A stretch of DNA of 42,603 nt. Origin: Hydrogenophaga sp. (GTDB lineage: Bacteria; Pseudomonadota; Gammaproteobacteria; Burkholderiales; Burkholderiaceae_C). The translations under genes and the position numbers were made by a program. Below are positions 15,765-25,602 of the stretch, one piece after another (positions within the stretch are counted from its first letter, which is position 1; each line of letters opens with the position of its first letter). The stretch lies in NCBI GenBank assembly GCA_030696525.1, contig JAUYSB010000271.1, forward strand, positions 1-42,603, written 5' to 3'. The notes under the pieces were generated by a model. That model was not told the DNA's origin. It was given only the letters and a program-made list of their open reading frames with translations, and did no database searches.

Positions 15765-17834
15765 TCAGGTGCCGATCACGCCGCCGTCGTTCTTGCGGAT
15801 CACGACCGTGCCCGAACGCGGGCGGCCGGAGGTCGCGCCGTCAGGCCACTTGGAGAAGGCCGTCGGGTTGTTGGCGATGAAGGCGTCCATGTTGCCGTAG
15901 CTGCCGGTGCTGGCAGGCCGGTTCGGGTGGCTGCCCACTTCGCCCGGGTGCTGGATGTTGATGAACATGGTCTTGCCATCGGGGGTCCAGCACACGCCGG
16001 TCACTTCGCAGCCGTCCGGGCCCACCATGAAGCGTGTGATCTGCTTGGTGTTGATGTCGGCGACCAGCATCTGGTTGTTGCCCTGGCCCACGTAGTCGCC
16101 GGTGTTGGCAAAGCTGCCGTCGGTCTGGATCCACAGGCGGCCTTCGGGGTCGACCTGGATGCCGTCGGGCGAGTTGAAGGTGTTGGCGGCGTTGATGTTG
16201 GCCGAACCCTTCTTGGCACCTTCGAGCGCCGGGTTGCCGGCGATGACGAAGATGTCCCAGGTGAAGGTGGTGGCCGCAGCGTCGGCACCAGCCTCGTTCC
16301 AGCGGATGACGTGGCCCCAGTTGTTGACGGCGCGCGGGTTGGCTTCGTCAATGGCCGGGCGGGCGCTGCCGGCCGTGGTCGTGCCGTCCACCTTGTTGCT
16401 GGTGGGCGCGTCGTTGCTGCCGCGGCGGTTGTTGTTGGTGCAGGCCACAAACATCTCGCCAGCCTTGGTGCGGTTGGCGGCCACCCATTCCGGGCGGTCC
16501 ATCATGGTGGCACCCACGCGGTCAGACGCCTGGCGGGCCTTGATCAGCACCTCGGCCTGGTTGGCAAAACCGTTCTCGGGCGTCAAGCCGTTCTGGCCAA
16601 ACACCAGCGGCAACCACACGCCGCTGCCCTGGTTGTCGCCGTTGACGGCGCCGGCATCGAAACGCGCCACGTACAGCGTGCCGCTGTCCAGCAGGTCGGC
16701 ACCGCTGGCCTTGTTGGCCGGGTTGTAGGTGCCGTCACTCACAAACTTGTAGAGGTACTCGTTGCGCTCGTCGCAGCCCGAATACACCACGGCGCGGTTG
16801 TTCTTGGACAACACGCACTCGGCGTTCTCGTGTTTGTAGCGACCCAGGGCGGTGCGCTTCTTGGGCTTGGCGGCCGGCGAGTAGGGGTCGATCTCCACGA
16901 TCCAGCCAAAGCGGTTGGGTTCGTTGGGGTTGACGGCGAGGTCAAAACGCGGGTCGCCCTTGTGCCAGCCGTAGCCGAAGCCGCCAGCGCTGAGGCCGTA
17001 GCGGTTTTGCAGGGTGTTGGGCGTGAAGGTGGCGTCGTCGGTGCCGAAGTAGCCGTTGAAGTTTTCTTCGCAGGTGATGAAGGTGCCCCACGGCGTCTGG
17101 CCAGCGCCGCAGTTGTTCAGCGTGCCCAGCACCTCGGTGCCGGCCGGGTCGGCGGCGGTCTTGAGCAGGTCGTTGCCGGCGGCTGGGCCGCTCAGGGTCA
17201 TGGGCGTGTAGCCGGTGATGCGGCGGTTGTAGGTGGAGCTCTTCACATAGGCCCACTTGCCGTCGCTGCCCTTGCGCACTTCAATCACGGACACGCCATG
17301 GCCGGCGATCATCTTCTTGGTGTTGGCGGCCACCTCGGGGTGGAACCAGTCTTCGCTGCCGGTGACGGCGAAGAAGTACTCGGGGTTGATGTACTCGTGG
17401 TTCATCGCCAGCAGGCCGCTGGTCTCGTTGATGGGGAAGTAGTTGATGCCATCGTGGTTGTCGCCCGATTGCAGCTCTTGCGCCTCCCAGCTCTGCGAGG
17501 CGTCGTTGGCAAACTCGGGTGCGCCGGCCACGCATGGGTCACCCCAGCGGTACAGGATGTCGGCGGTGTAACCCTCAGGCACCACCACCGTGCTGCCGCT
17601 GCTGGCGGTCACGGCCTTGAAGCCGATCGAGCCGGCGGCCGGCGCATCGCTGCCACCGCCACAAGCGGCCAGCGTGCTGCCGAAAATGCCGAGCAGACCC
17701 AGGCTGGCGCCCGACTTGAGGAAGCTGCGGCGCGCCGGGTTGCGCGCGATCTCGCGTTCGATCAGCTGGTGCAGATGGGGGTTGGACGAGGTGTTGGACA
17801 CACCGTCGTCGTCGCGGATGAAATCGGACATCAA
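15765..17834 (-). CDS. phoX: PhoX-family alkaline phosphatase, Tat-exported
   Basis: A 689-residue protein of the PhoX (DUF839) family, monomeric calcium/iron-dependent phosphatases that release phosphate from esters outside the cytoplasm. A twin-arginine motif ARRSFLK is at 34-40, followed by a hydrophobic stretch and LAACGGG, so a lipid anchor at Cys58 is possible. Family landmarks include TPWGTFITCEENFNGYFG, GRYKHENAECV, CDERNEYLYKF, FNSPDGIQVDPEGRLWIQTD and MFINIQHPGE. Two Met codons open the frame (17834 and 17831) and either may be used. It is followed by two hairpins. A Pho box was sought upstream but only a poor match was found. Confidence 0.93.
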   Translation of the reverse strand: MMSDFIRDDDGVSNTSSNPHLHQLIEREIARNPARRSFLKSGASLGLLGIFGSTLAACGGGSDAPAAGSIGFKAVTASSGSTVVVPEGYTADILYRWGDPCVAGAPEFANDASQSWEAQELQSGDNHDGINYFPINETSGLLAMNHEYINPEYFFAVTGSEDWFHPEVAANTKKMIAGHGVSVIEVRKGSDGKWAYVKSSTYNRRITGYTPMTLSGPAAGNDLLKTAADPAGTEVLGTLNNCGAGQTPWGTFITCEENFNGYFGTDDATFTPNTLQNRYGLSAGGFGYGWHKGDPRFDLAVNPNEPNRFGWIVEIDPYSPAAKPKKRTALGRYKHENAECVLSKNNRAVVYSGCDERNEYLYKFVSDGTYNPANKASGADLLDSGTLYVARFDAGAVNGDNQGSGVWLPLVFGQNGLTPENGFANQAEVLIKARQASDRVGATMMDRPEWVAANRTKAGEMFVACTNNNRRGSNDAPTSNKVDGTTTAGSARPAIDEANPRAVNNWGHVIRWNEAGADAAATTFTWDIFVIAGNPALEGAKKGSANINAANTFNSPDGIQVDPEGRLWIQTDGSFANTGDYVGQGNNQMLVADINTKQITRFMVGPDGCEVTGVCWTPDGKTMFINIQHPGEVGSHPNRPASTGSYGNMDAFIANNPTAFSKWPDGATSGRPRSGTVVIRKNDGGVIGT

Positions 17835-17925
17835 AACTCTCCAGTCGTATGTGAATCAGGACGGGGAACTGCCCCGACCCGGCGACTGTGCCGACGCTTG
17901 ATGAAGTTTCCGTGACGCTCCTGCG

Positions 17926-18663
17926 TCAGACCGGTGACGCAGCCACAAAACCGGCCCAACCCCGCGCGCGCAGCTCGCACGCCGGGCAGCTGCCGCAGCC
18001 GTAGCCCCAGGCGTGGCGGTGCGTGCGGTCGCCCAGGTAGCAGGTGTGGGTGTGCTCCACGATCAGGTCCACCAGCGCCTGGCCGCCACCTGCCACGCCA
18101 CTTTTCTGGCCCAGCGTGTGTGCCAGCGCCCAGGTCTCGGCCTTGTCTATCCACATCAGCGGCGTGTCGATCAGAAGGCGCCGGTCCATGCCCAGCGACA
18201 AGGCGATCTGCATGGCCTTCATGGTGTCGTCGCGGCAATCGGGGTAGCCCGAAAAATCGGTTTCGCACACGCCCGTGACCAGCACCTGCAGCCCGCGCCG
18301 GTAGGCCAGCGCGGCCGCCAGGGTGAGGAACAGCAGGTTGCGCCCCGGCACAAAGGTGTTGGGCAGACCGCTGCTCTCCATCTCGAAGGCCATGTCGCGG
18401 GTGAGCGAGGTTTCACTGACCTGGCCCAGCACGGCCACGTCCAGCAGGTGGTCTTCGCCCAGGCGCGCGCGCCAGGGCGCGAATTGTTCGCGCAGTTGCT
18501 GCAGCACCACCAGGCGCGCGTCGAGCTCGATGTGGTGGCGCTGGCCGTAGTCAAAGCCCAGTGTTTCGACGTGCTCAAAGCGCTGCAGCGCGTGCGCCAG
18601 GCAGGTGGTGGAGTCCTGGCCGCCCGAGAACAAAACCAGGGCGCGGGTGTGGATGGCGGTCAT
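17926..18663 (-). CDS. queC: 7-cyano-7-deazaguanine (preQ0) synthase QueC
   Basis: A 245-residue cytoplasmic enzyme of queuosine biosynthesis that converts 7-carboxy-7-deazaguanine to preQ0 using ATP and ammonia. The PP-loop SGGQDS is at residues 13-18. The C-terminal zinc site is complete: C208, C223, C226 and C229 (TCYLGDR, then YGCGSCPAC). [12 protein letters not shown] and [17 protein letters not shown] are family hallmarks. Length is normal. It starts 10 bases after the stop of the HDOD gene upstream, so they may share a transcript, without an evident functional link. queD and queE are not in the window. Confidence 0.96.
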   Translation of the reverse strand: MTAIHTRALVLFSGGQDSTTCLAHALQRFEHVETLGFDYGQRHHIELDARLVVLQQLREQFAPWRARLGEDHLLDVAVLGQVSETSLTRDMAFEMESSGLPNTFVPGRNLLFLTLAAALAYRRGLQVLVTGVCETDFSGYPDCRDDTMKAMQIALSLGMDRRLLIDTPLMWIDKAETWALAHTLGQKSGVAGGGQALVDLIVEHTHTCYLGDRTHRHAWGYGCGSCPACELRARGWAGFVAASPV

Positions 18664-18673
18664 GCCCCGATTT

Positions 18674-19912
18674 TCACACCGGGTTGTGCTTCACCTGGCA
18701 CAACATGCGGATCAGCGCGCGGTTCACGTCGTCGAGCCTGAACTCGTGTGTGTGGCATATCAGCGGCAGGTCGCCCATGGCCTGCAGGTCTTCCATGTGG
18801 CGCGCCACATCGAGGTAGCTTGCATAGGGTCCGTGGTGGTTGAGCAGCGCATCGGTGACACGGCCCGACAAGGGGATGCGGGCCAGCGCGTCGGGCAGCG
18901 GCTCCTGCAACAGGCCGTCGATGCGCGAGAACAGCCCGGTGATGTGGATCTCGGCGCGCAGGTCGTGTTCGCGCCCGGCGTCCATCAGGAAGTCCATCAG
19001 GTGCGAGCGCAACACCATGGCGTGGCGCACCGGACGCAGCGCGGGCTCCAGGCTGGCGGCGAGCAACTGCTCATTGAGCCATTGCCGCATGTTGCTGTGG
19101 CCCAGCAGCATCAGCGCATGGCGCACCGAATCCACCTCGCGGCTGGTGCCAAAGGCCACCGAGTTGACCATGCGCAGCATGCGGTAGGTCAGCACCGGAT
19201 CGAGGTAGATGCGGTCCTCGACCACGTCCATGGACAGGTCCTGCTCGAAGGCGCGCAGCACGTGCAGCACCACGTTGCGGTCACAGGCGATGGGCTGGTG
19301 GCGGTGCTGGTGCAGCACGTCGTCCATCGGCCAGTCACAAATGCCCCAGGCGCGGCGGTCGTCGAGGCAGTGTGCGGCCAGCGCGCTGCTGCCGATGTTC
19401 TGGTAGATCTGCCCGGCCAGCACCGGGCTGCGGGTGTGGGGCTGAGACGCCGGCTGACCGCGATCGGCCACCGAGCGCAGGGCCTGCGCCACGTCTTCGG
19501 GCCAGAGGTCGAGCAGGTACAGGCCGGGCGCAGCGCCATTCCCGGCCTCGCTGGCCGGCACGCGCGCCAGCGGCCCGCACTGCACCAGCTGGTGCCCCAT
19601 GCGCCTGGCAAACAGGATGTGCTGGCGCAGCTCGTCGGTGGCAAACGCGGCGTCGTCGGGCAGTTCCAGCCAGACGCCCTCCTGCGGCGACACCGCCAAG
19701 GCCTGCAGCAGCAGCGGACGTTCAACGAAGGACACCAGCAAGGGCGGCGTGTGGGGCTGGCGTTCGATGGACAGCAGTTGCAGCAGGTGGGCCGCATCGA
19801 CCGACTCGGTGTGCAGCGCGCGCACGCGCAGGCGCACGGCGGCCAACTGGCGCTGTGCGCCCCAGATGGGCTGGTAGGCCAGCGCGAGGTGATTGAGGAT
19901 GTTCAGTGACAT
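18674..19912 (-). CDS. Degenerate EAL plus HDOD domain signalling protein
   Basis: A 412-residue cytoplasmic protein of the EAL-HDOD (YuxH-like) architecture. The N-terminal half begins like an EAL domain ([18 protein letters not shown]), but the EAL motif itself reads RLRVR and the catalytic acidic residues are missing. It is therefore unlikely to cleave cyclic di-GMP. The C-terminal half (about 220-400) is an HDOD domain, with [24 protein letters not shown] and [18 protein letters not shown]. Relatives act as signalling scaffolds, several in motility or biofilm control. It lies just downstream of flgL on the same strand, 39 bases beyond its stop, so co-expression with the hook operon is possible. 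Confidence 0.82.
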   Translation of the reverse strand: MSLNILNHLALAYQPIWGAQRQLAAVRLRVRALHTESVDAAHLLQLLSIERQPHTPPLLVSFVERPLLLQALAVSPQEGVWLELPDDAAFATDELRQHILFARRMGHQLVQCGPLARVPASEAGNGAAPGLYLLDLWPEDVAQALRSVADRGQPASQPHTRSPVLAGQIYQNIGSSALAAHCLDDRRAWGICDWPMDDVLHQHRHQPIACDRNVVLHVLRAFEQDLSMDVVEDRIYLDPVLTYRMLRMVNSVAFGTSREVDSVRHALMLLGHSNMRQWLNEQLLAASLEPALRPVRHAMVLRSHLMDFLMDAGREHDLRAEIHITGLFSRIDGLLQEPLPDALARIPLSGRVTDALLNHHGPYASYLDVARHMEDLQAMGDLPLICHTHEFRLDDVNRALIRMLCQVKHNPV

Positions 19913-19951
19913 GGTCGGGGGCCTCGGTCGCCCCAGGTGCAGTGCCGCAGC

Positions 19952-21499
19952 TTATGCAATGTACTGAAACAGCGAGAGTTTTTGCACCTGTGCATACGAC
20001 TGCAGCGCGGCCTGCAGCGCGGTCTGGCGGCTCTGGAACTCGGAGATGCCCTTGACCATGTCCAGATCCTCCTGGGTCGATTGCTCTTTTTGGTAGAACA
20101 CCGCCTTGTCGTTGAACAGCGTCTCCATGGAGTCGGCGCGGTTGAGCCACTCGCCCACGCGGCCTCGGGCGTCCAGGATGCGGTCCAGCCCGGTGTCGAG
20201 TTCCTTGAGCCCACGGCTGATCTGGTGGGGCAGCTCGCCCTGCTGGTTGTCGCCGTCGTAACGCAGGGCGTCGATGATGTTCTGCATGGTCTTGAACAGG
20301 TCGCTGTTGACACTGGGCTGGACCTCAATGCTGTCACCCGCCACCGGCTGGCCCCGCATCTGCAGGCTGATGGCGCCGTTTTCCAAGTCAACGGCCTTGC
20401 CATCCACATAGTCGGTGGGCGGCACCACCTCGCCACCGGTGCTGAGGTTGAGCACACGAAACTGCATGGTGGTGCCGTTCAACAAGAATTCCACCCGGTA
20501 GCGGTCGCCCGTGAGGGGGTTGCCGCTGAGTTCGGTCTGGTCGGACCAAACCGAACCGGTGTTGCCGGTATCGGCCTCGACGGTGTAGTTCTCCGGCAAG
20601 GCCGGCGGCAGTCCCGGGCGCAGGTAGAGCGAATCGCCTGCATCGGGTGCGCCTGTCAACGTGACGTCGATGTCACCCGCACCGGGCGCAATCGGCACCA
20701 CCATGCCATCCACATAGGGCTGAGCCGGGCTCACCAGCATGCCGCTGGCCTGGTCGTAAATGCTGACCAGCTTGTCCGGCGGCACGTTGGTGCTGGTGGG
20801 GTCGTCAACAAAATCGACCCGGTAGGTGGGTGCGGGTGACGGGAAACCCACAGGCGTGTTGACCACCACACTGCCACCGGCGGTGCCGGTGTTGGCGCTG
20901 CCCAGCGAGGTGACCATGACCCCGTTGCCTTCGGGCACCCGCATCCACACGGTTTTGCCGTTGATGTTGTGGGGCAGCGAATCTTCGGTGGCCGCGTATT
21001 GGCCGTCCTGCCCGTCAAACCGCACACCTGCCTGCGGGCCATAAAGATCGACAAAAGGCTTGGCCGCACCGCCCAGGCCACCGTAAAGCGTGAACCCATT
21101 GGCATCCTGGCGGTTGGCCACCGCCAGCATCTGTTCACGCAGGCCTTCGATTTGTTTGGCCAGGTCTTCGCGGCTGTTGGGCGCCAGCACCGGGTCGCCG
21201 GCCTGCACCACCAGTTCACGCACCCGGTGCAGCAGGTCGCTGGCTTCACCCAGGCCACTTTCGGCCTGCACCAGCGCGCTGCGCGAAGAATCCAGCGCGA
21301 CCAAGTCTGCCTCGGTGCGGGCCAGGCGGTTCTGCGCCCGCTCGGCCAGCGTGGCGGCCACGGCGTCGTCGCTGGCGCGCAGCACCCGTTTGCCGGAGGA
21401 CAGCTGCTCCTGCGACTGCGCAATCTCCGACTGGCGCCGGTTGATGTTGTGTACCGTGCGGTCGTAGGCGTTGGCGGTACCGATGCGATAAAGGCTCAT
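19952..21499 (-). CDS. flgL: Flagellar hook-filament junction protein FlgL (HAP3)
   Basis: Junction protein that joins the hook to the filament, secreted through the flagellar export apparatus. The N-terminal helical part (MSLYRIGTANAYDRTVHNINRRQ, LSSGKRVLRASDD) and the C-terminal part (QSTQEDLDMVKGISEFQSRQ) are flagellin-like. At 515 residues it is much longer than enterobacterial FlgL (about 317). The extra length is a central region with two related modules (about 226-295 and 334-395), each with YRV-D/E-F, YVDG and P-x-AGDS. A strong ribosome site (AAAGGAG) precedes the ATG at 21499. It is the last gene of the flgB-flgL series. Confidence 0.95.
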   Translation of the reverse strand: MSLYRIGTANAYDRTVHNINRRQSEIAQSQEQLSSGKRVLRASDDAVAATLAERAQNRLARTEADLVALDSSRSALVQAESGLGEASDLLHRVRELVVQAGDPVLAPNSREDLAKQIEGLREQMLAVANRQDANGFTLYGGLGGAAKPFVDLYGPQAGVRFDGQDGQYAATEDSLPHNINGKTVWMRVPEGNGVMVTSLGSANTGTAGGSVVVNTPVGFPSPAPTYRVDFVDDPTSTNVPPDKLVSIYDQASGMLVSPAQPYVDGMVVPIAPGAGDIDVTLTGAPDAGDSLYLRPGLPPALPENYTVEADTGNTGSVWSDQTELSGNPLTGDRYRVEFLLNGTTMQFRVLNLSTGGEVVPPTDYVDGKAVDLENGAISLQMRGQPVAGDSIEVQPSVNSDLFKTMQNIIDALRYDGDNQQGELPHQISRGLKELDTGLDRILDARGRVGEWLNRADSMETLFNDKAVFYQKEQSTQEDLDMVKGISEFQSRQTALQAALQSYAQVQKLSLFQYIA

Positions 21500-21521
21500 G
21501 GGGGCGCTCCTTTGTTCAGGC

Positions 21522-23471
21522 TCAGCTGAAGCTGTTCATCAGCACGTCAAAGGTGCTTTGGGCGGTCTGCAAAAACTTGGCCACGGCCTGGTAGGCCTGC
21601 TGGTATTGCAGCAGGCGCGCGGCTTCCTCGTCAAGGTTGACGGCAGAGTAGTTCGCGCGCACGGTTTCGGCGTTGGTGGCGGCGGTGGTTGAGAACTCGG
21701 CCGCAAACTTGCCGGCCTGCACCGTGCCGGCCAGGGTGGAGAACACACTCACGTAACCATCGGCCAGCGTGACGCCGCCAAAACTGGGCACGTCGCGCAG
21801 GTCCAGCATGCCTTGGGCATTGCCAAAGTTCTGGTTCATTTCGGTGCCGGTGCCACGCGACAGGCTGAAGCTGTCGCCGGCCTGCGGCGCGCCGCGCAGC
21901 GTCAACGAATACGAGGCCAACACACCGTTGTTGTCGATCGTGAAGGTCATGGGTTCGCCAGGCGTGTAAGGGCCGGGCGGCGTGACCACGGTGATGCCAC
22001 TCGGCGGCGGTGGCACCTGCAGGTCAAAAGCGCCGGTGCCGGTGTTCCAGGCCAGCCCAAAACCTGCCACCGGCACACCAGCGGCCGAGCCGCCGGTCAA
22101 ACGCAGCGACTCCACGGTCAGGCTGCTGGTCAGCCCCAGGTTGGTTTGCAGCTTGACCGGGCTGGCGGCAGCCAGGCTTTGTGGCTGGGCAATGGCCACG
22201 TCGATGCTGGCGGCAGCGCGCGAATACGGCCGCAGGGTGTAGACGTCACCGGCCTGTGTGTTGGCTGGCGCCGCAAAGTCAAACCGCAGACCATCCACAA
22301 AAAGGGGCGATGGTGTGGTGGCATCGACGACGGAAAATGCCTGCGTGCTGCCATCGGCGCGGCGGGTCAACACGCCGTCGGTGGCGGTGGTGAAGCGCAG
22401 CTCGTAATCGGTGGCCACCAGGGCGGTGGGATCCACCACCGTGGGCGTGACCTGCGCGCCGCCGGGTGTGCCCACACCGGTGGGCATGGCCGCGAGACTG
22501 AAAATGTTGCCACCTGGCTGGCCATTGAGGTCCAGCCCCAGGCGGTGCTGCGCGTTGACCTGCGCGACCAGCGAGGCCGTGAGGCGCCCGAGCGCGTTGA
22601 CGGTGTTGGGCAGATCGGTGTTGACGAACTGCAAGATGCCCTTGAGCGAGCCGCCGCCGAGGAAACTCTCGTTGAGCGGCACGTCCTGCCCGGCCTGACG
22701 GATGAAAACATCGGTGCGCAGCGGGTCGGCGTCGCTGCGGGCCACCACAATTTCGCTGGCGCGACCGCCCAGCACCAGGGGCTGGCTGCCGGCCACAAAC
22801 ACGGTCAATGCGCCGTCGTCGCCCAACACCGAGGTGGTCTGGACGTGTTGGTTCAAATCGGCCATCAGCTGGTCGCGCTGATCCAGCAAATCGTTGGGCG
22901 AACGGCCGGCGCCCGAGGCCTCGACGATGCGCATGTTGACCTCGGCAATCTTGGTTGCCAGGGTGTTGATGGTGACCCGGGTGGCCTCCAGCTGGGTGCT
23001 GGAGGTCAGGCGCAAATCCTCCAGCTTGGCGCCGGTGTCGCGCAGGCGCGCGGCCAGTTCTTCGGCACGGGCGATCACCACGGTGCGGGCGGTCGAATCG
23101 GTGGGTGAGGAGGTGACGGCGCTCCAGGCGTTGAGGGCGTTGTTGAGCGTCACGCCCAGGCTGCTTTCGCCCAGCGGAAACAGGGCCTCGAGCTGCTGCA
23201 GGCGCTGGTAACGTGCGTCGTCACTGGCCGCCACCGACGAAGTGGACAAGGCATCGATGGTCAGGAAGCTGCTGTAGGCGCGGTCCACGCCCACCATCTC
23301 CACACCCTTGCCAAAAAACCCGCTGCCGGTGTTTTGCCCACCGGCGGTGGTGAGCTGCACCGACTGGCGAGAGAAGCCCGGCGTGTTGACGTTAGCGATG
23401 TTGTGCCCCACCACCTGCAAGGCAGCCAAGTTGGTGGTCAGGGCGCGGCTGGCAATGTTGAGGCTGCTCAT
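21522..23471 (-). CDS. flgK: Flagellar hook-associated protein FlgK (HAP1)
   Basis: First hook-filament junction protein, 649 residues from the ATG at 23471. A longer frame upstream overlaps flgJ and is not used. The N-terminal rod/hook signature VVGHNIANVNTPGFSRQ is at 20-36, and the C-terminal coiled part ends LQYQQAYQAVAKFLQTAQSTFDVLMN. The centre carries segments (about 355-415 and 500-538) similar to the repeated modules of FlgL, with FVDG and AGD motifs. flgL starts 22 bases after its stop. Exported by the flagellar type III apparatus, probably with FlgN as chaperone. Confidence 0.95.
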   Translation of the reverse strand: MSSLNIASRALTTNLAALQVVGHNIANVNTPGFSRQSVQLTTAGGQNTGSGFFGKGVEMVGVDRAYSSFLTIDALSTSSVAASDDARYQRLQQLEALFPLGESSLGVTLNNALNAWSAVTSSPTDSTARTVVIARAEELAARLRDTGAKLEDLRLTSSTQLEATRVTINTLATKIAEVNMRIVEASGAGRSPNDLLDQRDQLMADLNQHVQTTSVLGDDGALTVFVAGSQPLVLGGRASEIVVARSDADPLRTDVFIRQAGQDVPLNESFLGGGSLKGILQFVNTDLPNTVNALGRLTASLVAQVNAQHRLGLDLNGQPGGNIFSLAAMPTGVGTPGGAQVTPTVVDPTALVATDYELRFTTATDGVLTRRADGSTQAFSVVDATTPSPLFVDGLRFDFAAPANTQAGDVYTLRPYSRAAASIDVAIAQPQSLAAASPVKLQTNLGLTSSLTVESLRLTGGSAAGVPVAGFGLAWNTGTGAFDLQVPPPPSGITVVTPPGPYTPGEPMTFTIDNNGVLASYSLTLRGAPQAGDSFSLSRGTGTEMNQNFGNAQGMLDLRDVPSFGGVTLADGYVSVFSTLAGTVQAGKFAAEFSTTAATNAETVRANYSAVNLDEEAARLLQYQQAYQAVAKFLQTAQSTFDVLMNSFS

Positions 23472-23511
23472 TGCGCAAGCTCCACTGCGCCGCAGGCGCT
23501 TGAGGCGGTGT

Positions 23512-24402
23512 TCATGCTTGTGCCCGCTGCAGGTTGAGCGCAGTGTTGATGGCGCGGCTGAGTTTGGTGGCGTACTGCGGGTCGGTGGCGTAACCGGCGC
23601 GCTGCAGGCCCGAGGCAAACGACTGTGCCGAGTGCAGGTTGTCCATCACCTTGGCGTAGCGCGGGCTTTCGCTGATGAGGCGCGCGTAGTCGCGGAACGC
23701 GTCCTGGTAGTTGTCGTATGCGCGGAACTGGGCCTTCATCTTCTGCGGCTGCCCGTTCACGTATTCGGTGGTTGTGACCTCGGCCACCTTGCCCTTCCAG
23801 CCTTTGCCGGCCTTGATGCCGAAGACGTTGAAAGAGTTGCTGCCGTCGGCCTGTTTGATCTCGCTGCGGCCCCAGCCGGTTTCGTGGCCAGCCTGGCCCA
23901 GCATGTAGCCCGCCGGTATGCCCACCTCGGCCGCCACCTCCTGGGCTGCGGCGCCCAGCTTGGCCACAAACTGCTGCTGGCGCCCACTGGCCGCACCCAC
24001 GCGGTCCAGCGTGCTCTGGGACGGGGATGGCGTCTTGAGGTTGTTCACAGCCGGGGTTTTGCCAGCGTCGGCCGTTATCGCTCCGGGCGACATTTGTTGC
24101 GACAGCTGGCGCTCGATCATGACGCTGAGGCCGCCAGGCAGGCCGGTCATCTGGCTGGCGTACTGGTCGTCCAGCAGATCGCCGCCCAGGTTGCCGGCTT
24201 CGCTCTCCATCAAGCCCGACTTCATGGTCGCTTCGCGCATGCTCTTGAGCAACTCCCGCATGAACAGGGCTTCGAATTGTTTGGCCGCTTCTTTGAGCGC
24301 GCCCTTCTGGTCCTTGCCGGCCTGGGTTTTCAGGCCGTTGAGGGAGTTGACGTCGGCGGCCAGGCCACGCGGCTGTCCCAGCGACACGGTTGAGGGGTTC
24401 AT
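23512..24402 (-). CDS. flgJ: Flagellar rod-capping muramidase FlgJ
   Basis: A periplasmic dual-domain protein of 296 residues. The N-terminal rod-cap domain (about 35-100) contains AAKQFEALFMRELLKSMREA and LYDDQ-like LLDDQYASQM. A linker leads to a C-terminal GH73-type muramidase domain that opens a hole in peptidoglycan for the rod. The likely catalytic Glu174 is in GQAGHETGWGRSE. The ATG at 24402 overlaps the flgI stop in TGATG, so translation is coupled; the longer frame to 24684 lies inside flgI and is rejected. Confidence 0.95.
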   Translation of the reverse strand: MNPSTVSLGQPRGLAADVNSLNGLKTQAGKDQKGALKEAAKQFEALFMRELLKSMREATMKSGLMESEAGNLGGDLLDDQYASQMTGLPGGLSVMIERQLSQQMSPGAITADAGKTPAVNNLKTPSPSQSTLDRVGAASGRQQQFVAKLGAAAQEVAAEVGIPAGYMLGQAGHETGWGRSEIKQADGSNSFNVFGIKAGKGWKGKVAEVTTTEYVNGQPQKMKAQFRAYDNYQDAFRDYARLISESPRYAKVMDNLHSAQSFASGLQRAGYATDPQYATKLSRAINTALNLQRAQA

Positions 24403-25532
24403 CAAATCACCTCCAGCTCCGCGTTCAACGCGCCTGCGGCCTTGATGGCTTGCAGGATGGCCACCAGGTCTTGGGGGGTGGCGCCCAGCGCGTTGAGCGC
24501 CTTGACCACATCGGTCAGTTGGGGCGAGGCGTCGATCTTGATGAGCGCGCCCTTGTCCTGGCTGATCTGGATGCTGGCCTGCTCGGTCACCACGGTCTGG
24601 CCGCCGGTGGACAGCGGGTTGGGCTGGCTGACCTGGGGCGTGGAGCTGATGCTGACCGACAGGTTGCCATGCGCCACGGCACACGCGCCCAGCGACACCG
24701 CCTGGTTGACCACAATCGAGCCGGTGCGCGCGTTGACCACCACCTTGGCCGCCGGTGAGCTGCCTTGCAGGTTCAGCTCCTCGATGTCGGCCAGGAAGGC
24801 AACGCGCTCGTCGGCATCGGTGGGCGCTTTCACGCGCACGCGGCGCCCATCCAGCGCACGGGCGGTGCCCGCACCTTTGGCCTGGTTGATCGCCTGGGCC
24901 ACCTGGCGCGCGGTCTGGAAATCGGTGGCGTTGAGGCCCAGGTCCAGCGTTTCACCCATTTGAAGCGGCGTGGCAATGGCGCGTTCGACCTGCCCGCCCT
25001 GCGGAATGCGTCCGGCACTAAGGTGGTTGATGGTGACGCTGCTGCCACCGGCAGAGGCCCCCGCCCCGCCCACCAGCAGGTTGCCCTGCGCCAGCGCGTA
25101 AATCTGGCCGTCCACGCCTTTGAGCGGGGTGGTTACCAAGGTGCCGCCGCGCAATGACTTGGCATTGCCGATGGACGACACGGTCACGTCGATGGCCTGG
25201 CCCGGCTGCGCAAAGGCCGGCAGTTGGGCCGTGACCAGCACGGCTGCGATGTTTTTGGGCTGCAAGCGCTGGCCCGGCGGCAGGCTGATGCCCAGCTGCT
25301 GCAGGTAGTTGTTCAGGCTCTGGTTGGTGTAGGGCATCTGGGTGCTCTGGTCACCCGTGCCGTCCAGGCCAATGATCAGGCCATAGCCGGTCAGTTGGTT
25401 GCTGCGCACGCCTTGCACGGCCGCCACTTCCTTGATGCGGATGGCCTGGGCGGGCATGGCCAGCAGGCTGCCCAGCACCGCCAGCAGCGTGGCCACCAAG
25501 GGCAGACAGCGAAGTTTCGACACGTGTTTCAT
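24402..25532 (-). CDS. flgI: Flagellar P-ring protein FlgI
   Basis: Periplasmic protein that assembles into the P ring around the distal rod in peptidoglycan. It has 376 residues, the usual length. A Sec signal peptide ends in AMPAQA at residue 30, giving mature IRIKEVAAVQGVRSNQLTGYG, which is highly characteristic. GLDGTGDQST and the C-terminal LNALGATPQDLVAILQAIKAAGAL are also family features. It depends on FlgA for assembly, encoded about 5.5 kb away on the other strand. It is coupled to flgJ by overlapping stop and start. Confidence 0.97.
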   Translation of the reverse strand: MKHVSKLRCLPLVATLLAVLGSLLAMPAQAIRIKEVAAVQGVRSNQLTGYGLIIGLDGTGDQSTQMPYTNQSLNNYLQQLGISLPPGQRLQPKNIAAVLVTAQLPAFAQPGQAIDVTVSSIGNAKSLRGGTLVTTPLKGVDGQIYALAQGNLLVGGAGASAGGSSVTINHLSAGRIPQGGQVERAIATPLQMGETLDLGLNATDFQTARQVAQAINQAKGAGTARALDGRRVRVKAPTDADERVAFLADIEELNLQGSSPAAKVVVNARTGSIVVNQAVSLGACAVAHGNLSVSISSTPQVSQPNPLSTGGQTVVTEQASIQISQDKGALIKIDASPQLTDVVKALNALGATPQDLVAILQAIKAAGALNAELEVI

Positions 25533-25602
25533 GGGGGCCTTTCCCTGAGGTCCGGCACGCCAGGCGGCTGTGCCGACCCCATGAAACCGATTGTCGAAAA
25601 AC

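Noticed and set aside
15927-17915. 662-codon plus-strand frame opposite phoX
   Set aside because: Composition is Val/Gly/Ala-biased without motifs; the minus strand encodes a clear PhoX protein.
17901-17918. Possible Pho box upstream of phoX (two 7-base halves with a 4-base spacer)
   Set aside because: Each half matches the consensus at only about 4 of 7 positions, and it lies at the edge of queC; not strong enough to report as a site.
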